Of a stretch of 64,000 nt of DNA, positions 8,176-16,804 are shown piece by piece (within the stretch, counting starts at the first letter, position 1; each line of letters starts with the position of its first letter). This stretch comes from Sphaerisporangium sp040683095 (lineage in GTDB: Bacteria > Actinomycetota > Actinomycetes > Streptosporangiales > Streptosporangiaceae), in assembly GCF_040683095.1 (NCBI RefSeq), contig NZ_JBFBCI010000010.1:62001-126000 (forward strand), written 5' to 3'. The position numbers were made by a program, and so were the translations under genes. A model generated the notes under the pieces. That model saw only the letters and a list, made by a program, of their open reading frames with translations. It was not told the origin of the DNA and made no database searches.

Positions 8176-8804
8176 TTCTGTTGCTCCTCTAAGGTTTCCA
8201 CGTCGTCGGGGAGGAACGGGGCGATCGCGGGGAGCTCGTCGAGACTCCGCAACCCCAGCCTCTCCAGGAAGTACGAGCTCGTGCGGTACAGCACCGCCTG
8301 GCTCTCGGGATCGGTGCCGGCCTCTTCCACGAGGCCGCGCGCCACGAGCGTGCGCATGACACCGTCGCTGTTGACGCCTCGGATGGCGGCGACGCGGGCG
8401 CGGTTCACCGGCTGGCGGTAGGCCACGACCGCGAGGGTCTCCAGGGCGGCCTGCGTCAGCCGGGTCTGCTGGCCGTCGCGGACGAACCGCTCCACGTGGG
8501 CGGCGTAGTCGGCCCGCGTGTAGAAACGCCAGCCTCCGGCCACCTCTCGAAGATCGAAACCCCGGCCGTCCCGGGTGTATTCCGCCGACAGCTCCCGCAG
8601 GGCCTCGGCGACCTCGCGCGAGGGGCGTTCCAGCACCTGCGCGAGCGTCACCTCGGCGACCGGCTCGTCCACGACGAGCAGGATCGCCTCCAGGGCCGCG
8701 CGCAGGCCCGGCCCCGGCTCCGCGGCGTGCGCGGCGTCCTGACCGTCCTGGTCGTCCTGGTCGTCCCGGACGCGCTCGGCGTCCTCAGGATTCATCGGCT
8801 GCAT
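8172..8804 (-). CDS. scpB: Segregation and condensation protein B
   Basis: ScpB is a winged-helix kleisin-associated subunit of the SMC-ScpAB condensin. Recognisable blocks are LRAALEAILLVVDEPVAEV at the N-terminus and the family core LTQAALETLAVVAYRQPV followed by VNSDGVMRTLVARGLVEE. The frame opens at 8849, but the ATG at 8804 has GGGAG seven nt upstream and gives about 210 residues. This start lies inside the scpA end (20-nt overlap), indicating coupling. An Asp/Gln-rich linker (DDQDDQDGQD) near residue 15 is not part of the fold. Confidence 0.94.
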   Translation of the reverse strand: MQPMNPEDAERVRDDQDDQDGQDAAHAAEPGPGLRAALEAILLVVDEPVAEVTLAQVLERPSREVAEALRELSAEYTRDGRGFDLREVAGGWRFYTRADYAAHVERFVRDGQQTRLTQAALETLAVVAYRQPVNRARVAAIRGVNSDGVMRTLVARGLVEEAGTDPESQAVLYRTSSYFLERLGLRSLDELPAIAPFLPDDVETLEEQQK

Positions 8805-9687
8805 CTTCGCTCTCCCGGCCGGCGCGCTCGCCGCCCGCCTCGCCGTCATGGCCTTCCGGGCCCTCCGCGCGCGGAGCGTCCTCGTCGTAGTCGTCGGCCA
8901 CCGCGATGTCCCCGTCGTCGGCGCCCGTCCAGATCACGTGCAGATCTCCGAGCGGTTCTATCTGCTCGAAGGAGACCGCGGCCTCCCGGAACAGCTCCAG
9001 GATGGCGAGGAAGCGCGCGATGACCTCGAACGTGCCCGCGCAATCGGCGGTCAGAGCCCGGAACGTCGCCCTGCGCACGCGCCGGAGCCGTGCGACCAGG
9101 ATAGCCGCTTGCTCGCGGACGTTGGCGACCGGTTGATAGATGTGCGCGGTCGACACCGAGGGCGGCAGCTTGGGCGTGAAGGCCCTCATCGCGATCTTGG
9201 CGAGCCGCTCCGGCCCGACGCCGAGCACGAGCTCGGGCAGCAGGCCGGCGAACCGGGCCTCCATCGGCACCACCCGGGGGAAGCGCAGGGCCTCCTCGGC
9301 CATGCGGCCGGAGAAGACCTTGGCGACCTCCTTGTACGCGCGGTACTGCAGCAGGCGGGCGAACAGCAGGTCGCGGGCCTCCAGCAGCGCCAGGTCCTCC
9401 TCGTCCTCGACCTCGCCGGTGGGCAGGAGCCTCGCGGCCTTCAGGTCGAGCAGGGTGGCGGCCACCAGCAGGAAGTGGCTCGCCTGGTCGAGATCCCATT
9501 CGCGGCCGCGCGAGCGGATGTGGGCGATGAACTCGTCGGTCACCTGGTGCAGGGACACCTCGGTGATGTCCAGCTTGTGCTTGGCGATCAGCCCGAGCAG
9601 CAGGTCGAACGGCCCCTCGAAGACCTCCAGGTGCACCTGGAAGGCGTCGGGCCTGGCGGCCTGGCCGGTCGCGGGCTGTTCGGTCAC
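8785..9687 (-). CDS. scpA: Segregation and condensation protein A (kleisin)
   Basis: ScpA bridges the SMC heads in chromosome condensation. The kleisin N-terminal signature FEGPFDLLLGLIAKHKLDI is present near residue 22, as are DFLLVAATLL-like helix residues (HFLLVAATLLDLKA) and the C-terminal winged helix ending near VSFEQIEPLGDLHVIW. A 45-residue acidic tail follows, rich in Asp, Glu and Gly, beyond the conserved fold. The frame opens at 9726; the GTG at 9687 with GGA-rich sequence upstream is the more likely start, but the evidence is modest. It is followed by overlapping scpB. Confidence 0.94.
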   Translation of the reverse strand: MTEQPATGQAARPDAFQVHLEVFEGPFDLLLGLIAKHKLDITEVSLHQVTDEFIAHIRSRGREWDLDQASHFLLVAATLLDLKAARLLPTGEVEDEEDLALLEARDLLFARLLQYRAYKEVAKVFSGRMAEEALRFPRVVPMEARFAGLLPELVLGVGPERLAKIAMRAFTPKLPPSVSTAHIYQPVANVREQAAILVARLRRVRRATFRALTADCAGTFEVIARFLAILELFREAAVSFEQIEPLGDLHVIWTGADDGDIAVADDYDEDAPRAEGPEGHDGEAGGERAGRESEDAADES

Positions 9688-9815
9688 CGTTCCATTGTCC
9701 CGCACGCGGGCCGCCGCGCACGTCACGCGATCGGACGGTCACGCGTGTCGCGGAACCCCGCGGGCCGCCGACACGCGAGGCGGACGCGCCCGGCGCCCCG
9801 CCGGCCGTGCGCGGC

Positions 9816-10745
9816 TCAGGCGTCCTGGGACCACCGGGAGAGGACCTCGCGGGCCAGCTCGCGGTAGGCGGTCGCGCCCATCGACGCGGGGTCGAACTGG
9901 GTGATCGGCTCGCCGGCGAGCGTGGCGTCCGGGAAGCGGACGGTCCGGTTGATCACGGTGTGGAAGACCTTGTCCCCGAAACCCTGCATAATCGTCTGCA
10001 GCACCTCACGCGCGTGCAGCGTGCGCGGGTCGTACATCGTGGCCAGGATGCCGTCGATCTCCAGGTCCTTGTTGAGGCGCTCCTGGACCTTGGTGATCGA
10101 CTCCATCAGCAGGGCGACGCCGCGCAGCGCGAAGAACTCGCACTCCAGCGGCACCATCACGCTGTGGGCGCAGGTCAGCGCGTTCACCGCGAGCAGGCCG
10201 AGCGACGGCTGGCAGTCGATGAGGCAGATGTCGTAGTGCGGGATCAGCGGCTCCAGGGCCCGGCCCAGCGCGTACTCGCGGGCGACCTCGTTGACGAGCC
10301 GGATCTCGGCGCCGGACAGGAAGATGTTGCTCGGCAGGAGATCCATGCCCTCGACGCTGGTCGCCAGGAGGACGTCCTCGGCGGTGACGTCGGGCTCCTC
10401 CATGATCAGGTCGTAGACCGTGGCCTCCAGCGGGCGCGGGTCGATGCCCAGCCCGACCGACAGGGCGCCCTGGGGGTCGAAGTCGACGAGCAGCACGCGC
10501 TGGCCGCACTCGGCGAGCGAGGCGCCGAGGTTGATCGTCGTGGTGGTCTTGCCGACCCCGCCCTTCTGGTTGACCATCGCCACGACCCGCGCGGGACCGT
10601 GCGTGGTCGGCGGGACCGGCTCCGGGAAGACGGGACGCGGACGCCCGGTGGGACCGAGGAGCCCCTCGTTCCTGGTGTCGCCCCAGGAGCCGTCGGGGAC
10701 GGCAGGGGCGGCGATCCCCCGGATTGAAGCGTCTGTGGTCGTCAC
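9816..10745 (-). CDS. ParA/Soj-family ATPase (no ParB partner nearby)
   Basis: The deviant Walker A motif NQKGGVGKTTTTINLGASLA identifies a ParA/MinD ATPase, followed by VLLVDFDPQGALSVGLG (switch I and Walker A') and DICLIDCQPSLGLLAVNAL (Walker B). The upstream-most frame start is 10793, but the GTG at 10745 follows GGGAGG by 8 nt and gives 309 residues. An unusual proline-rich stretch of about 45 residues precedes the P-loop. It lies just upstream of scpA with no parB or parS visible, the same arrangement as the second ParA of mycobacteria (Rv1708-like). It is therefore not the main origin-partitioning ParA; a link to condensin function is inference. Confidence 0.92.
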   Translation of the reverse strand: MTTTDASIRGIAAPAVPDGSWGDTRNEGLLGPTGRPRPVFPEPVPPTTHGPARVVAMVNQKGGVGKTTTTINLGASLAECGQRVLLVDFDPQGALSVGLGIDPRPLEATVYDLIMEEPDVTAEDVLLATSVEGMDLLPSNIFLSGAEIRLVNEVAREYALGRALEPLIPHYDICLIDCQPSLGLLAVNALTCAHSVMVPLECEFFALRGVALLMESITKVQERLNKDLEIDGILATMYDPRTLHAREVLQTIMQGFGDKVFHTVINRTVRFPDATLAGEPITQFDPASMGATAYRELAREVLSRWSQDA

Positions 10746-10835
10746 CAGTTGAACCTCCCTGACGGCCCCGAACCGGACCGTCCGGACGGACACTATGGGG
10801 TCGGCACGTATGCGGCAAGGCGACGCGCCCTAGAG

Positions 10836-11792
10836 CTATGAAGTTGGCTGCCGAGCCCCTGGACGGGCCGCCGCGTACGCCTCTCGAAGCCTGTCGACCC
10901 CGACCAGGGTGTAGACCTGGGTGGTCGTCACCGAGGCGTGGCCGAGCAGTTCCTGGACAACCCTAACGTCCGCTCCTCCGTCAAGGAGGTGAGTTGCGAA
11001 CGAATGACGCAACATATGCGGGGACACGCCGTCGAGTCCGGCGCGCTCCGCCGCCGACCGCAGGACCTCCCAGGCCCCCTGGCGGGTGAGGCGGCCGCCC
11101 CGGGCGTTCAGGAACAGCGCCGGGGTGTCGCGCCCGCGCGGGCAGAGCAGCGGGCGGCCCCGGTGCAGGTAGGCGCGCAGGGCCTCCCCCGCGAACCTGC
11201 CGAGCGGGACGACCCGCGCCCGGCCGCCCTTGCCGCGCAGCCACACCTGGCCGCCCTCGACCTCGCCCCCGACCCCGGCCTCGACATCGTCCACCGCCAG
11301 CCCGACGGCCTCGGAGATCCGCGCGCCCGTGCCGTACAACACCTCCAGCAGGGCGCGGTTGCGGTGGGCCAGCGGACCGTCGTCCGGCCCTGCGGCCGCG
11401 ATCAGCCGCTCGACCTCGGCCACGCCGATCGCCTTCGGCAGGTGGCGCAGCCTGCTCGGCGGATGCACGCCCCGCGCGGGGTCGTGGGCCGCGAACCCCT
11501 CGCGCAGGGCGAAGCGGTGCAGGCCGCGCACCGCGGAGACGGCCCTGGCGGCCGAGCCGGCCCCGAGGGCGGAGTGGTCGCCGTCGCCCTCCCGCAGTGC
11601 GGTCAGGAAGGCCAGCACGTCCGCCTCGTCCACCTCGGAGACGGACGCGCGGGCGCGCGACCGCAGGTGGTCCCGATAGCGCCGCAGGTCACGCCGATAG
11701 GAGGCCAGCGTGTTGACCGCCAGCCCCCGCTCGGCCGCGAGGTGGGCGAGGTAACCGGCGATCACGGCCTCGGGGTCGGCGTGGGAGCGCAG
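10836..11792 (-). CDS. xerD: Tyrosine recombinase XerD
   Basis: XerD with XerC resolves chromosome dimers at dif. The N-terminal SAM-like core-binding domain is seen in LAVNTLASYRRDLRRY, and the catalytic residues are recognisable: Arg in GTGARISEAVGL, HMLRHSFATHLL with the H-x-x-R pair, the LGHASVTTTQ histidine and the nucleophilic Tyr in VYTLV. The first standard start codon is a GTG at 11765 with no ribosome binding site. A CTG at 11792 has a perfect AGGAGG at 7-nt spacing and adds nine residues, so I give that start; if it is wrong the gene ends at 11765. It follows the NUDIX stop by 14 nt. Confidence 0.92.
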   Translation of the reverse strand: MRSHADPEAVIAGYLAHLAAERGLAVNTLASYRRDLRRYRDHLRSRARASVSEVDEADVLAFLTALREGDGDHSALGAGSAARAVSAVRGLHRFALREGFAAHDPARGVHPPSRLRHLPKAIGVAEVERLIAAAGPDDGPLAHRNRALLEVLYGTGARISEAVGLAVDDVEAGVGGEVEGGQVWLRGKGGRARVVPLGRFAGEALRAYLHRGRPLLCPRGRDTPALFLNARGGRLTRQGAWEVLRSAAERAGLDGVSPHMLRHSFATHLLDGGADVRVVQELLGHASVTTTQVYTLVGVDRLREAYAAARPGARQPTS

Positions 11793-11799
11793 GACGGAA

Positions 11800-11805
11800 C
11801 CTCCT
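11800..11805 (-). promoter_or_regulatory. Consensus Shine-Dalgarno for a CTG start of xerD
   Basis: AGGAGG on the minus strand, followed by seven nt and an in-frame CTG (11792-11790). No ATG, GTG or TTG lies at suitable spacing in the xerD frame; the next candidate, GTG 11765, is 34 nt away. Confidence 0.6.
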
Positions 11806-11806
11806 G

Positions 11807-12457
11807 TCAGGCCTCCTCGGCGTCGGCGGGACGCAAGGAGGCGAAGCCGTCCGGCAAAGCGGCGTACGCGGCGAGAATACCCGCGACGGCCGGTGCGTTG
11901 TGGATCATTCCGGTCAGTGCCCGGTGGACCGCGTCCGCCAGCGGCACCCAGACGACCGGCATGTCGACCTCCTCGTGCATGCGGACGAACCCGTTCTCCT
12001 CCTCGGGGATCTCCTCCAGGTCACGGGCGAGGAAGACGCGGATGCGCTCGTCGCTGCAACCGGGCGAGGTGTAGATGTCGATCAGGGTGTGCCAGTTCTT
12101 GGCGCGGTAGCCGGCCTCCTCGGCCAGCTCCCGGGCGGCGCAGTCGACCAGCGGCTCGCCCTGGACGTCGCGGATGCCCGCCGGCAGCTCCCACAGCAGC
12201 CGCCGGGCGGGGTGGCGGTACTGCCGCAGCAGCAGCACCCGGTCCTGCTCGTCCAGGGCGACCACGGCCACCGAGCCGGGGTGCACGATGTAGTCGCGGT
12301 CGGCGATCTGGTCTCCGGGCATGCGCACCCGGTCGGTGCGCACGGTGATCACCCGTGCCCTGAAGTGCTCCGTGCCCTCGACGACCTCCCACGACGCCGG
12401 GACGTCCCGGACGTCCTCGGCGGTGGGTCGCGAGGTCTCGCCGTCCACTGCGCTCAC
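11807..12457 (-). CDS. NUDIX hydrolase, ADP-ribose pyrophosphatase type
   Basis: These enzymes hydrolyse ADP-ribose and related nucleoside diphosphate compounds to AMP plus a sugar phosphate. The NUDIX box is complete, with its glycine in LPAGIRD followed by RELAEEAGY. The upstream sequence LLLRQYRHPARRLLWELPAG is typical of the ADP-ribose subgroup, in which a proline sits about 16 residues after the box. A frame start exists at 12472, but the GTG at 12457 has GGGGGA seven nt upstream and gives 216 residues. It lies between pyrG and xerD, the common actinobacterial order. Confidence 0.92.
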   Translation of the reverse strand: MSAVDGETSRPTAEDVRDVPASWEVVEGTEHFRARVITVRTDRVRMPGDQIADRDYIVHPGSVAVVALDEQDRVLLLRQYRHPARRLLWELPAGIRDVQGEPLVDCAARELAEEAGYRAKNWHTLIDIYTSPGCSDERIRVFLARDLEEIPEEENGFVRMHEEVDMPVVWVPLADAVHRALTGMIHNAPAVAGILAAYAALPDGFASLRPADAEEA

Positions 12458-12527
12458 GCTGCCATCCCCCATGATCGAGTTCCGCCGTCGATGGTGCCCC
12501 GGTTTCCCGCCGGGGCGTGGCCGCCGC

Positions 12528-14198
12528 TCACGCCGTACGGCCGACCTTGGTGACCCTCTCGCGCACGTCGGCGTACGTCAAAGCCGCCTCGATCAGGCCG
12601 CGGAACAGCGGGTGCGGGCGGGTCGGGCGCGAGCGGAACTCCGGGTGCGCCTGGGTGCCCACGAAGAACGGGTGCGTCTCCGCGTCCAGCTCGGCGTACT
12701 CGACCAGGCGGCCGTCGGGCGACAGCCCCGAGAAGACCATCCCGACCCGCTCCAACGGCTCCCGGTAGGCGTTGCCGACCTCGTAGCGGTGCCGGTGGCG
12801 CTCGTCGGCGACGGCCGTGCCGTACAGGCCGCGGACGATCGACCCCTCCGCCAGCCTGGCCGGGTACAGGCCGAGCCGCATGGTGCCGCCCATGTCACGC
12901 TCACCGGCGACGACGTCCTGCTGGTCGGCCATCGTGGAGATCACCGGGTGCGGGGTCTCCGGGTCGAACTCGGCGCTGTTGGCGCCCTCGATGCCCGCGA
13001 GGTTGCGGGCCGCCTCGATGACCATGCACTGCATGCCCAGACACAGGCCGAGCAGCGGGATCAGCCGCTCGCGGGCGTGCCGGATCGCCCCGACCTTGCC
13101 CTCGATGCCGCGCACGCCGAACCCTCCGGGGATCAGCACCCCGTCCACGCCGTCCAGCTCGCGCGCGGCGCCCTCGGGGGTCTCGCAGTCGTCGCTCTGG
13201 ACCCAGCGGATGTTGACCCGCGCGTCGCACGCGAACCCGCCCGCCCGCAGCGCCTCGGTCACCGACAGGTAAGCGTCCGGCAGGTCGATGTACTTGCCGA
13301 CCAGCGCGACCGTGACCTCCTTGGCCGGGCGGTGGACCCGGCGCAGGAGCTGGTCCCACTCGTGCCAGTCGACGTCGCGGAAGGGCAGGCCGAGACGGCG
13401 GATGACATAGGCGTCCAGGCCCTCGGAGTGGAGCACCTTGGGGATGTCGTAGATGCTCGGCGCGTCCACGGCCGACACCACCGCGTCCTCGTCCACGTCG
13501 CACATCAGGCTGATCTTGCGCTTGAGCGAGGTGGTGATGGGACGGTCGGAGCGGCAGACGATCGCGTCGGGCTGGATGCCGATGCTGCGCAGCGCCGCGA
13601 CGGAGTGCTGGGTGGGCTTGGTCTTCAGCTCGCCGCTCGGCCCGATGTACGGCAGGAGCGAGACGTGCAGGAAGAAGACGTTGTCGCGGCCGACCTCGTG
13701 GCGGACCTGGCGCACGGCCTCCAGGAACGGCAGCGACTCGATGTCGCCGACGGTGCCGCCGACCTCGGTGATCACCACGTCGACGTCGGGGCCGGCCATG
13801 CCGCGGATACGGTCCTTGATCTCGTTGGTGATGTGGGGGATCACCTGGACGGTGTCGCCGAGGTACTCGCCGCGGCGCTCCTTGGCGATGACGTTCGAGT
13901 ACACCTGGCCGGTGGTGACGTTGGCCGAGCCGTGCAGCTCGGTGTCGAGGAATCGCTCGTAGTGGCCTACGTCGAGGTCGGTCTCGGCGCCGTCGTCTGT
14001 GACGAACACCTCACCGTGCTGGAACGGGTTCATCGTTCCGGGGTCGACGTTGAGGTAGGGATCCAGCTTCTGCATGGTGACCCGCAGGCCGCGAAGCTTC
14101 AGCAGACGCCCCAGACTCGAGGCCGTGAGCCCTTTGCCGAGACTGGAGGCGACGCCTCCCGTGACGAACAGATGCTTGGTGTTTGCGGCGCTGCGCAA
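12528..14198 (-). CDS. pyrG: CTP synthase
   Basis: PyrG converts UTP to CTP using ATP and glutamine. The synthase domain begins TKHLFVTGGVASSLGKGLTA and contains the acidic EVGGTVGDIES motif. The C-terminal class I glutaminase has the nucleophile cysteine in LGLCLGMQCMV and the His-Glu pair in AHPEFRSRP. An in-frame ATG lies at 14258, but the TTG at 14198 with GGGAG seven nt upstream places only six residues before TKHLFV, as in relatives, so this start (556 residues) is preferred. The intergenic region to the divergent acyltransferase gene (14199-14353) holds both promoters. Confidence 0.96.
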   Translation of the reverse strand: MRSAANTKHLFVTGGVASSLGKGLTASSLGRLLKLRGLRVTMQKLDPYLNVDPGTMNPFQHGEVFVTDDGAETDLDVGHYERFLDTELHGSANVTTGQVYSNVIAKERRGEYLGDTVQVIPHITNEIKDRIRGMAGPDVDVVITEVGGTVGDIESLPFLEAVRQVRHEVGRDNVFFLHVSLLPYIGPSGELKTKPTQHSVAALRSIGIQPDAIVCRSDRPITTSLKRKISLMCDVDEDAVVSAVDAPSIYDIPKVLHSEGLDAYVIRRLGLPFRDVDWHEWDQLLRRVHRPAKEVTVALVGKYIDLPDAYLSVTEALRAGGFACDARVNIRWVQSDDCETPEGAARELDGVDGVLIPGGFGVRGIEGKVGAIRHARERLIPLLGLCLGMQCMVIEAARNLAGIEGANSAEFDPETPHPVISTMADQQDVVAGERDMGGTMRLGLYPARLAEGSIVRGLYGTAVADERHRHRYEVGNAYREPLERVGMVFSGLSPDGRLVEYAELDAETHPFFVGTQAHPEFRSRPTRPHPLFRGLIEAALTYADVRERVTKVGRTA

Positions 14199-14339
14199 GG
14201 AGGTTCTCCCGTGGGTCCGTTGTAGGCGTGGCCGTCCGACGGGCGACCGCGTGTCCACGGGCTCTCAGAATATCAAAGCGCGCTTGCGAAGTGCCCGAAC
14301 ATCACCCGGGCGTCCGTTCCCAGCATGCTAACCAAGCGG

Positions 14340-14345
14340 TAACTT
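14340..14345 (+). promoter_or_regulatory. -10 box TAACTT of the acyltransferase gene (probable leaderless mRNA)
   Basis: TAACTT ends 8 nt before the ATG at 14354, so transcription would begin at or next to the start codon. No ribosome binding site is present. Confidence 0.45.
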
Positions 14346-14353
14346 TTCCGGTT

Positions 14354-15031
14354 ATGTCACCCCGTGATGCTGTACGCCGGATCTTCGGCGGTCTCGTCCA
14401 CCGCGCGTGGGCCGCCGTACGGGTCTCCGGCACGATCACCCCCAGCACCCCCGCCGGGTATCGGTTCCGCCGGCTCGGCGAGGGCGCGTGCATCTCCTTT
14501 CCCCCCGGGGCGATCTTCGGCGAGGCGTGGATCGAGATCGGCGACCACACGCTGATCGGCGAGCGCGTCTCCATCTCGGCGGGCATGGGTCCGGGCGTCG
14601 ACCTCGGCCCGGACTCGATCGTCCGCATCGGCGGCGGCTGCTCGATCGGGCGGGGCAGCCACATCGTCGGCCACCACTCCATCGACATCGGCGACGACGT
14701 CTTCGCCGGCCCGTACGTCTACATCACCGATCAGAACCACGTCTACGACGACCCCGACACGCCCATCGGACGGCAGTGGCCACGAAACAAGCCGGTGGCC
14801 ATCGGGGCCGGCTCATGGCTCGGCACCGGCGCCATCATCCTGCCCGGCACGCGCATCGGACGGCAGTCGGTGGTCGCGGCCGGCGCCGTCGTGAACAGCG
14901 AGTTCCCCGACCACTGCGTCATCGCGGGCGTCCCCGCCAAGATCGTCCGCCGCCACACCCCCGACATGGGCTGGCGCCCCCCGCTGAAGACCGACCCCGG
15001 CCCCCTCAGAGCCCTCCGCCCCGGCGCCTGA
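14354..15031 (+). CDS. Left-handed beta-helix (hexapeptide-repeat) acyltransferase
   Basis: The 225-residue protein belongs to the hexapeptide-repeat O-acetyltransferase group. Repeats begin around residue 55 (EIGDHTLIGERVSISAG) and continue as IRIGGGCSIGRGSHIVG. The acceptor-loop region PYVYITDQNHVYDDPDTPI is followed by the typical final coils VAIGAGSWLGTGAIILPGT and AAGAVVNSEFPDHCVIAGVP. The histidine in DQNH is the likely catalytic base by analogy with xenobiotic, maltose and cell-envelope acetyltransferases. It stands alone and divergent from pyrG, so its substrate (a cell-surface glycan or small metabolite) is unknown. The ATG at 14354 is supported by the adjacent -10 box. Confidence 0.88.
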   Translation: MSPRDAVRRIFGGLVHRAWAAVRVSGTITPSTPAGYRFRRLGEGACISFPPGAIFGEAWIEIGDHTLIGERVSISAGMGPGVDLGPDSIVRIGGGCSIGRGSHIVGHHSIDIGDDVFAGPYVYITDQNHVYDDPDTPIGRQWPRNKPVAIGAGSWLGTGAIILPGTRIGRQSVVAAGAVVNSEFPDHCVIAGVPAKIVRRHTPDMGWRPPLKTDPGPLRALRPGA

Positions 15032-15312
15032 CCCCACCCGCACCCCCACGTCCCGAAACAGCGACAGAACCTCCCGAGTCCTCACCTGCGCACCCGCACC
15101 TTAGAGCTCAACACTTCACCCGGCACCTCTCTGAAGTGCGGAAGGACCGGTCCACGCTTCGGAGGAGCCTGCCCCTGTCAGCCCTCCCCGTTCCGGGCCC
15201 TTCTTCCCATGGACGACCGCCTTGCGGGCCTGCGCGGTTGATCGTGGGAACGTGGGGCATCTGATCCTTCGTTCTTTCCCTTGTCGGAGATCACGTCTGG
15301 TGGAGGGTGCGA

Positions 15313-15927
15313 ATGCTGGCGGCGCTGACCGGCCTCGGTCTGTCGACGGCGGCGGGGCTCAACGCGTACATCCCGCTGCTCGTGGTCGGCCTGCTGGCCA
15401 ACTTCACCGACGCGGTGCGCCTGCCGCACGACTACGCGTGGCTCACCAACGGCTGGGTGCTCGCGGTGATCGCCGTCCTGCTGCTGGCCGAGGTCGTGCT
15501 CGACAAGGTGCCCGTCGTGGACCACGTCAACGACATGATCCAGACGGCCGTGCGCCCCGCCGCGGGCGGCGTCGTCTTCAGCGCCACGCAGGCCACCTCG
15601 CAAATCGACCACTCGGCCTGGATGACGCAGAACCCCTGGGTGAGCTGGGTGATCGGCATCGGCGTGGCCCTCGCCGTCCACATCATGAAGGCCTCGGCCC
15701 GCCCCGTGGTGAACGTCTCGACCGCCGGAGTGGGCGCCCCCGTCGTCAGCACGATGGAGGACGCCGGCTCCCTCGGTATGAGCCTGGTCGCCGTCTTCTT
15801 CCCCGCCCTGGTGATCGTCGCCCTGATCCTCCTGGCGATCCCCGCCTTCTTCGCCATCCGAGCCCTCCGCCGCCGCAAAGCCCGCAGGGCCGCCCAACGC
15901 CTCAGGGGCATATCCCAACCTTCCTGA
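15313..15927 (+). CDS. DUF4126 integral membrane protein
   Basis: A 204-residue protein with several hydrophobic segments, starting MLAALTGLGLSTAAGLNAYI, which is the characteristic DUF4126 opening. The conserved DKVPVVDHVNDMIQTAVRP segment follows the second helix, and two further hydrophobic stretches lie near residues 120-140 and 165-190. The C-terminus is basic (RALRRRKARRAAQRL). An ATG at 15313 with GGAGG six nt upstream is preferred over a GTG at 15307. The function of the family is unknown. The gene is flanked by unrelated genes and is probably monocistronic. Confidence 0.85.
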   Translation: MLAALTGLGLSTAAGLNAYIPLLVVGLLANFTDAVRLPHDYAWLTNGWVLAVIAVLLLAEVVLDKVPVVDHVNDMIQTAVRPAAGGVVFSATQATSQIDHSAWMTQNPWVSWVIGIGVALAVHIMKASARPVVNVSTAGVGAPVVSTMEDAGSLGMSLVAVFFPALVIVALILLAIPAFFAIRALRRRKARRAAQRLRGISQPS

Positions 15928-16020
15928 CCTCCGGCATCCAGAACCCCGCATGGGCGCGGAACGTGCCATGATGACTCCCGTGCGTAGCGATGGTGCGATG
16001 AACGACGACGGTTCCGGCGG

Positions 16021-16607
16021 ATGACCTTGACGTTTCCCGAGTGGTTCTATCCCGGACCACAGAACGGATGGACCGCCGAAATGCTCGACCGGCTCCCCCC
16101 GGACGCTCCGCGCCACGTCGAGCTCATCGACGGATCCCTCGTCCTGAGCCCTCCTCAGCCGCTGTTCCACATGGCCCTGACCAGCCTTCTCCTCGACAGA
16201 GGGTCGGGTATCCGGCCTCCCGAAGGCCTGGTGGCCATCGGAGGAATGTCGGTGACCCTCGGACCGAGACAGCGGCCCACACCCGACGTGCTGCTGGTGA
16301 AGAGCGACGCCTGCGCGACCTTTCCCGGACCTCCTACTCTCCGGACGAAGTGCACCTTGTCGTTGAGGTGGTCACCCCCGACTCCGAGGAACGCGATCGA
16401 AGCGCCAAGCCGATCAAGTACGCGAACGCCGGTATCAAGTTCTTCTGGCGCATCGAACTGGACGGTCGCGACGCCGTGGCCTACGCCTATGAGCTGGACC
16501 CCGCCATCAGGGCGTACGTCCCCACAGGCATCCACCGCGGTCACCTGCGCACCGACATCGGCTTCGTAGTGGACATCGACCTCGACCTACGCAAACCGAC
16601 CGGCTGA
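16021..16607 (+). pseudogene. Uma2-family putative restriction-endonuclease-like protein, frameshifted
   Basis: Two reading frames together spell one Uma2 (DUF820) protein. Frame 1 runs from ATG 16021 (MTLTFPEWFYPGPQNGW) through HVELIDGSLVLSP and RPTPDVLLVKSDAC. Near 16305-16340 the homology moves to frame 3 (YSPDEVHLVVEVVTPDSEER, then YANAGIKFFWRIEL) and ends at 16607. The PD-(D/E)XK-like residues (PDV then EVV) are thus split. A one-base deletion would explain it. Uma2 genes occur in many paralogs in actinomycetes, and loss of one is plausible; a sequencing error is also possible. Confidence 0.8.
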
Positions 16608-16804
16608 CCCTGCGCTTCGCGCGTTGTAGCGACGAACGCGCCCGCGCGCGGTCACCACGTGTGGCGTTCAGGCCGCGCGGTACGCGGGCGCGGGGCCGAT
16701 CTCGTCGAACGTCCGCCTCGGCCATCTGTCGGCCCGCGCGGACTTCACGGTCGGCGCACACCGGAATCGGGGGCGGTGTCGTCGCATGGGATGATTGCGG
16801 CGCC

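Noticed and set aside
9816..10745. ParA gene as part of a plasmid or element partition system
   Set aside because: No parB, parS or replication gene is nearby, and the location beside scpAB is the chromosomal arrangement.
10836..11792. Tyrosine recombinase as a phage or element integrase
   Set aside because: Motifs and length fit XerD, and it stands in its usual place after the NUDIX gene; no att sites or element genes are near.
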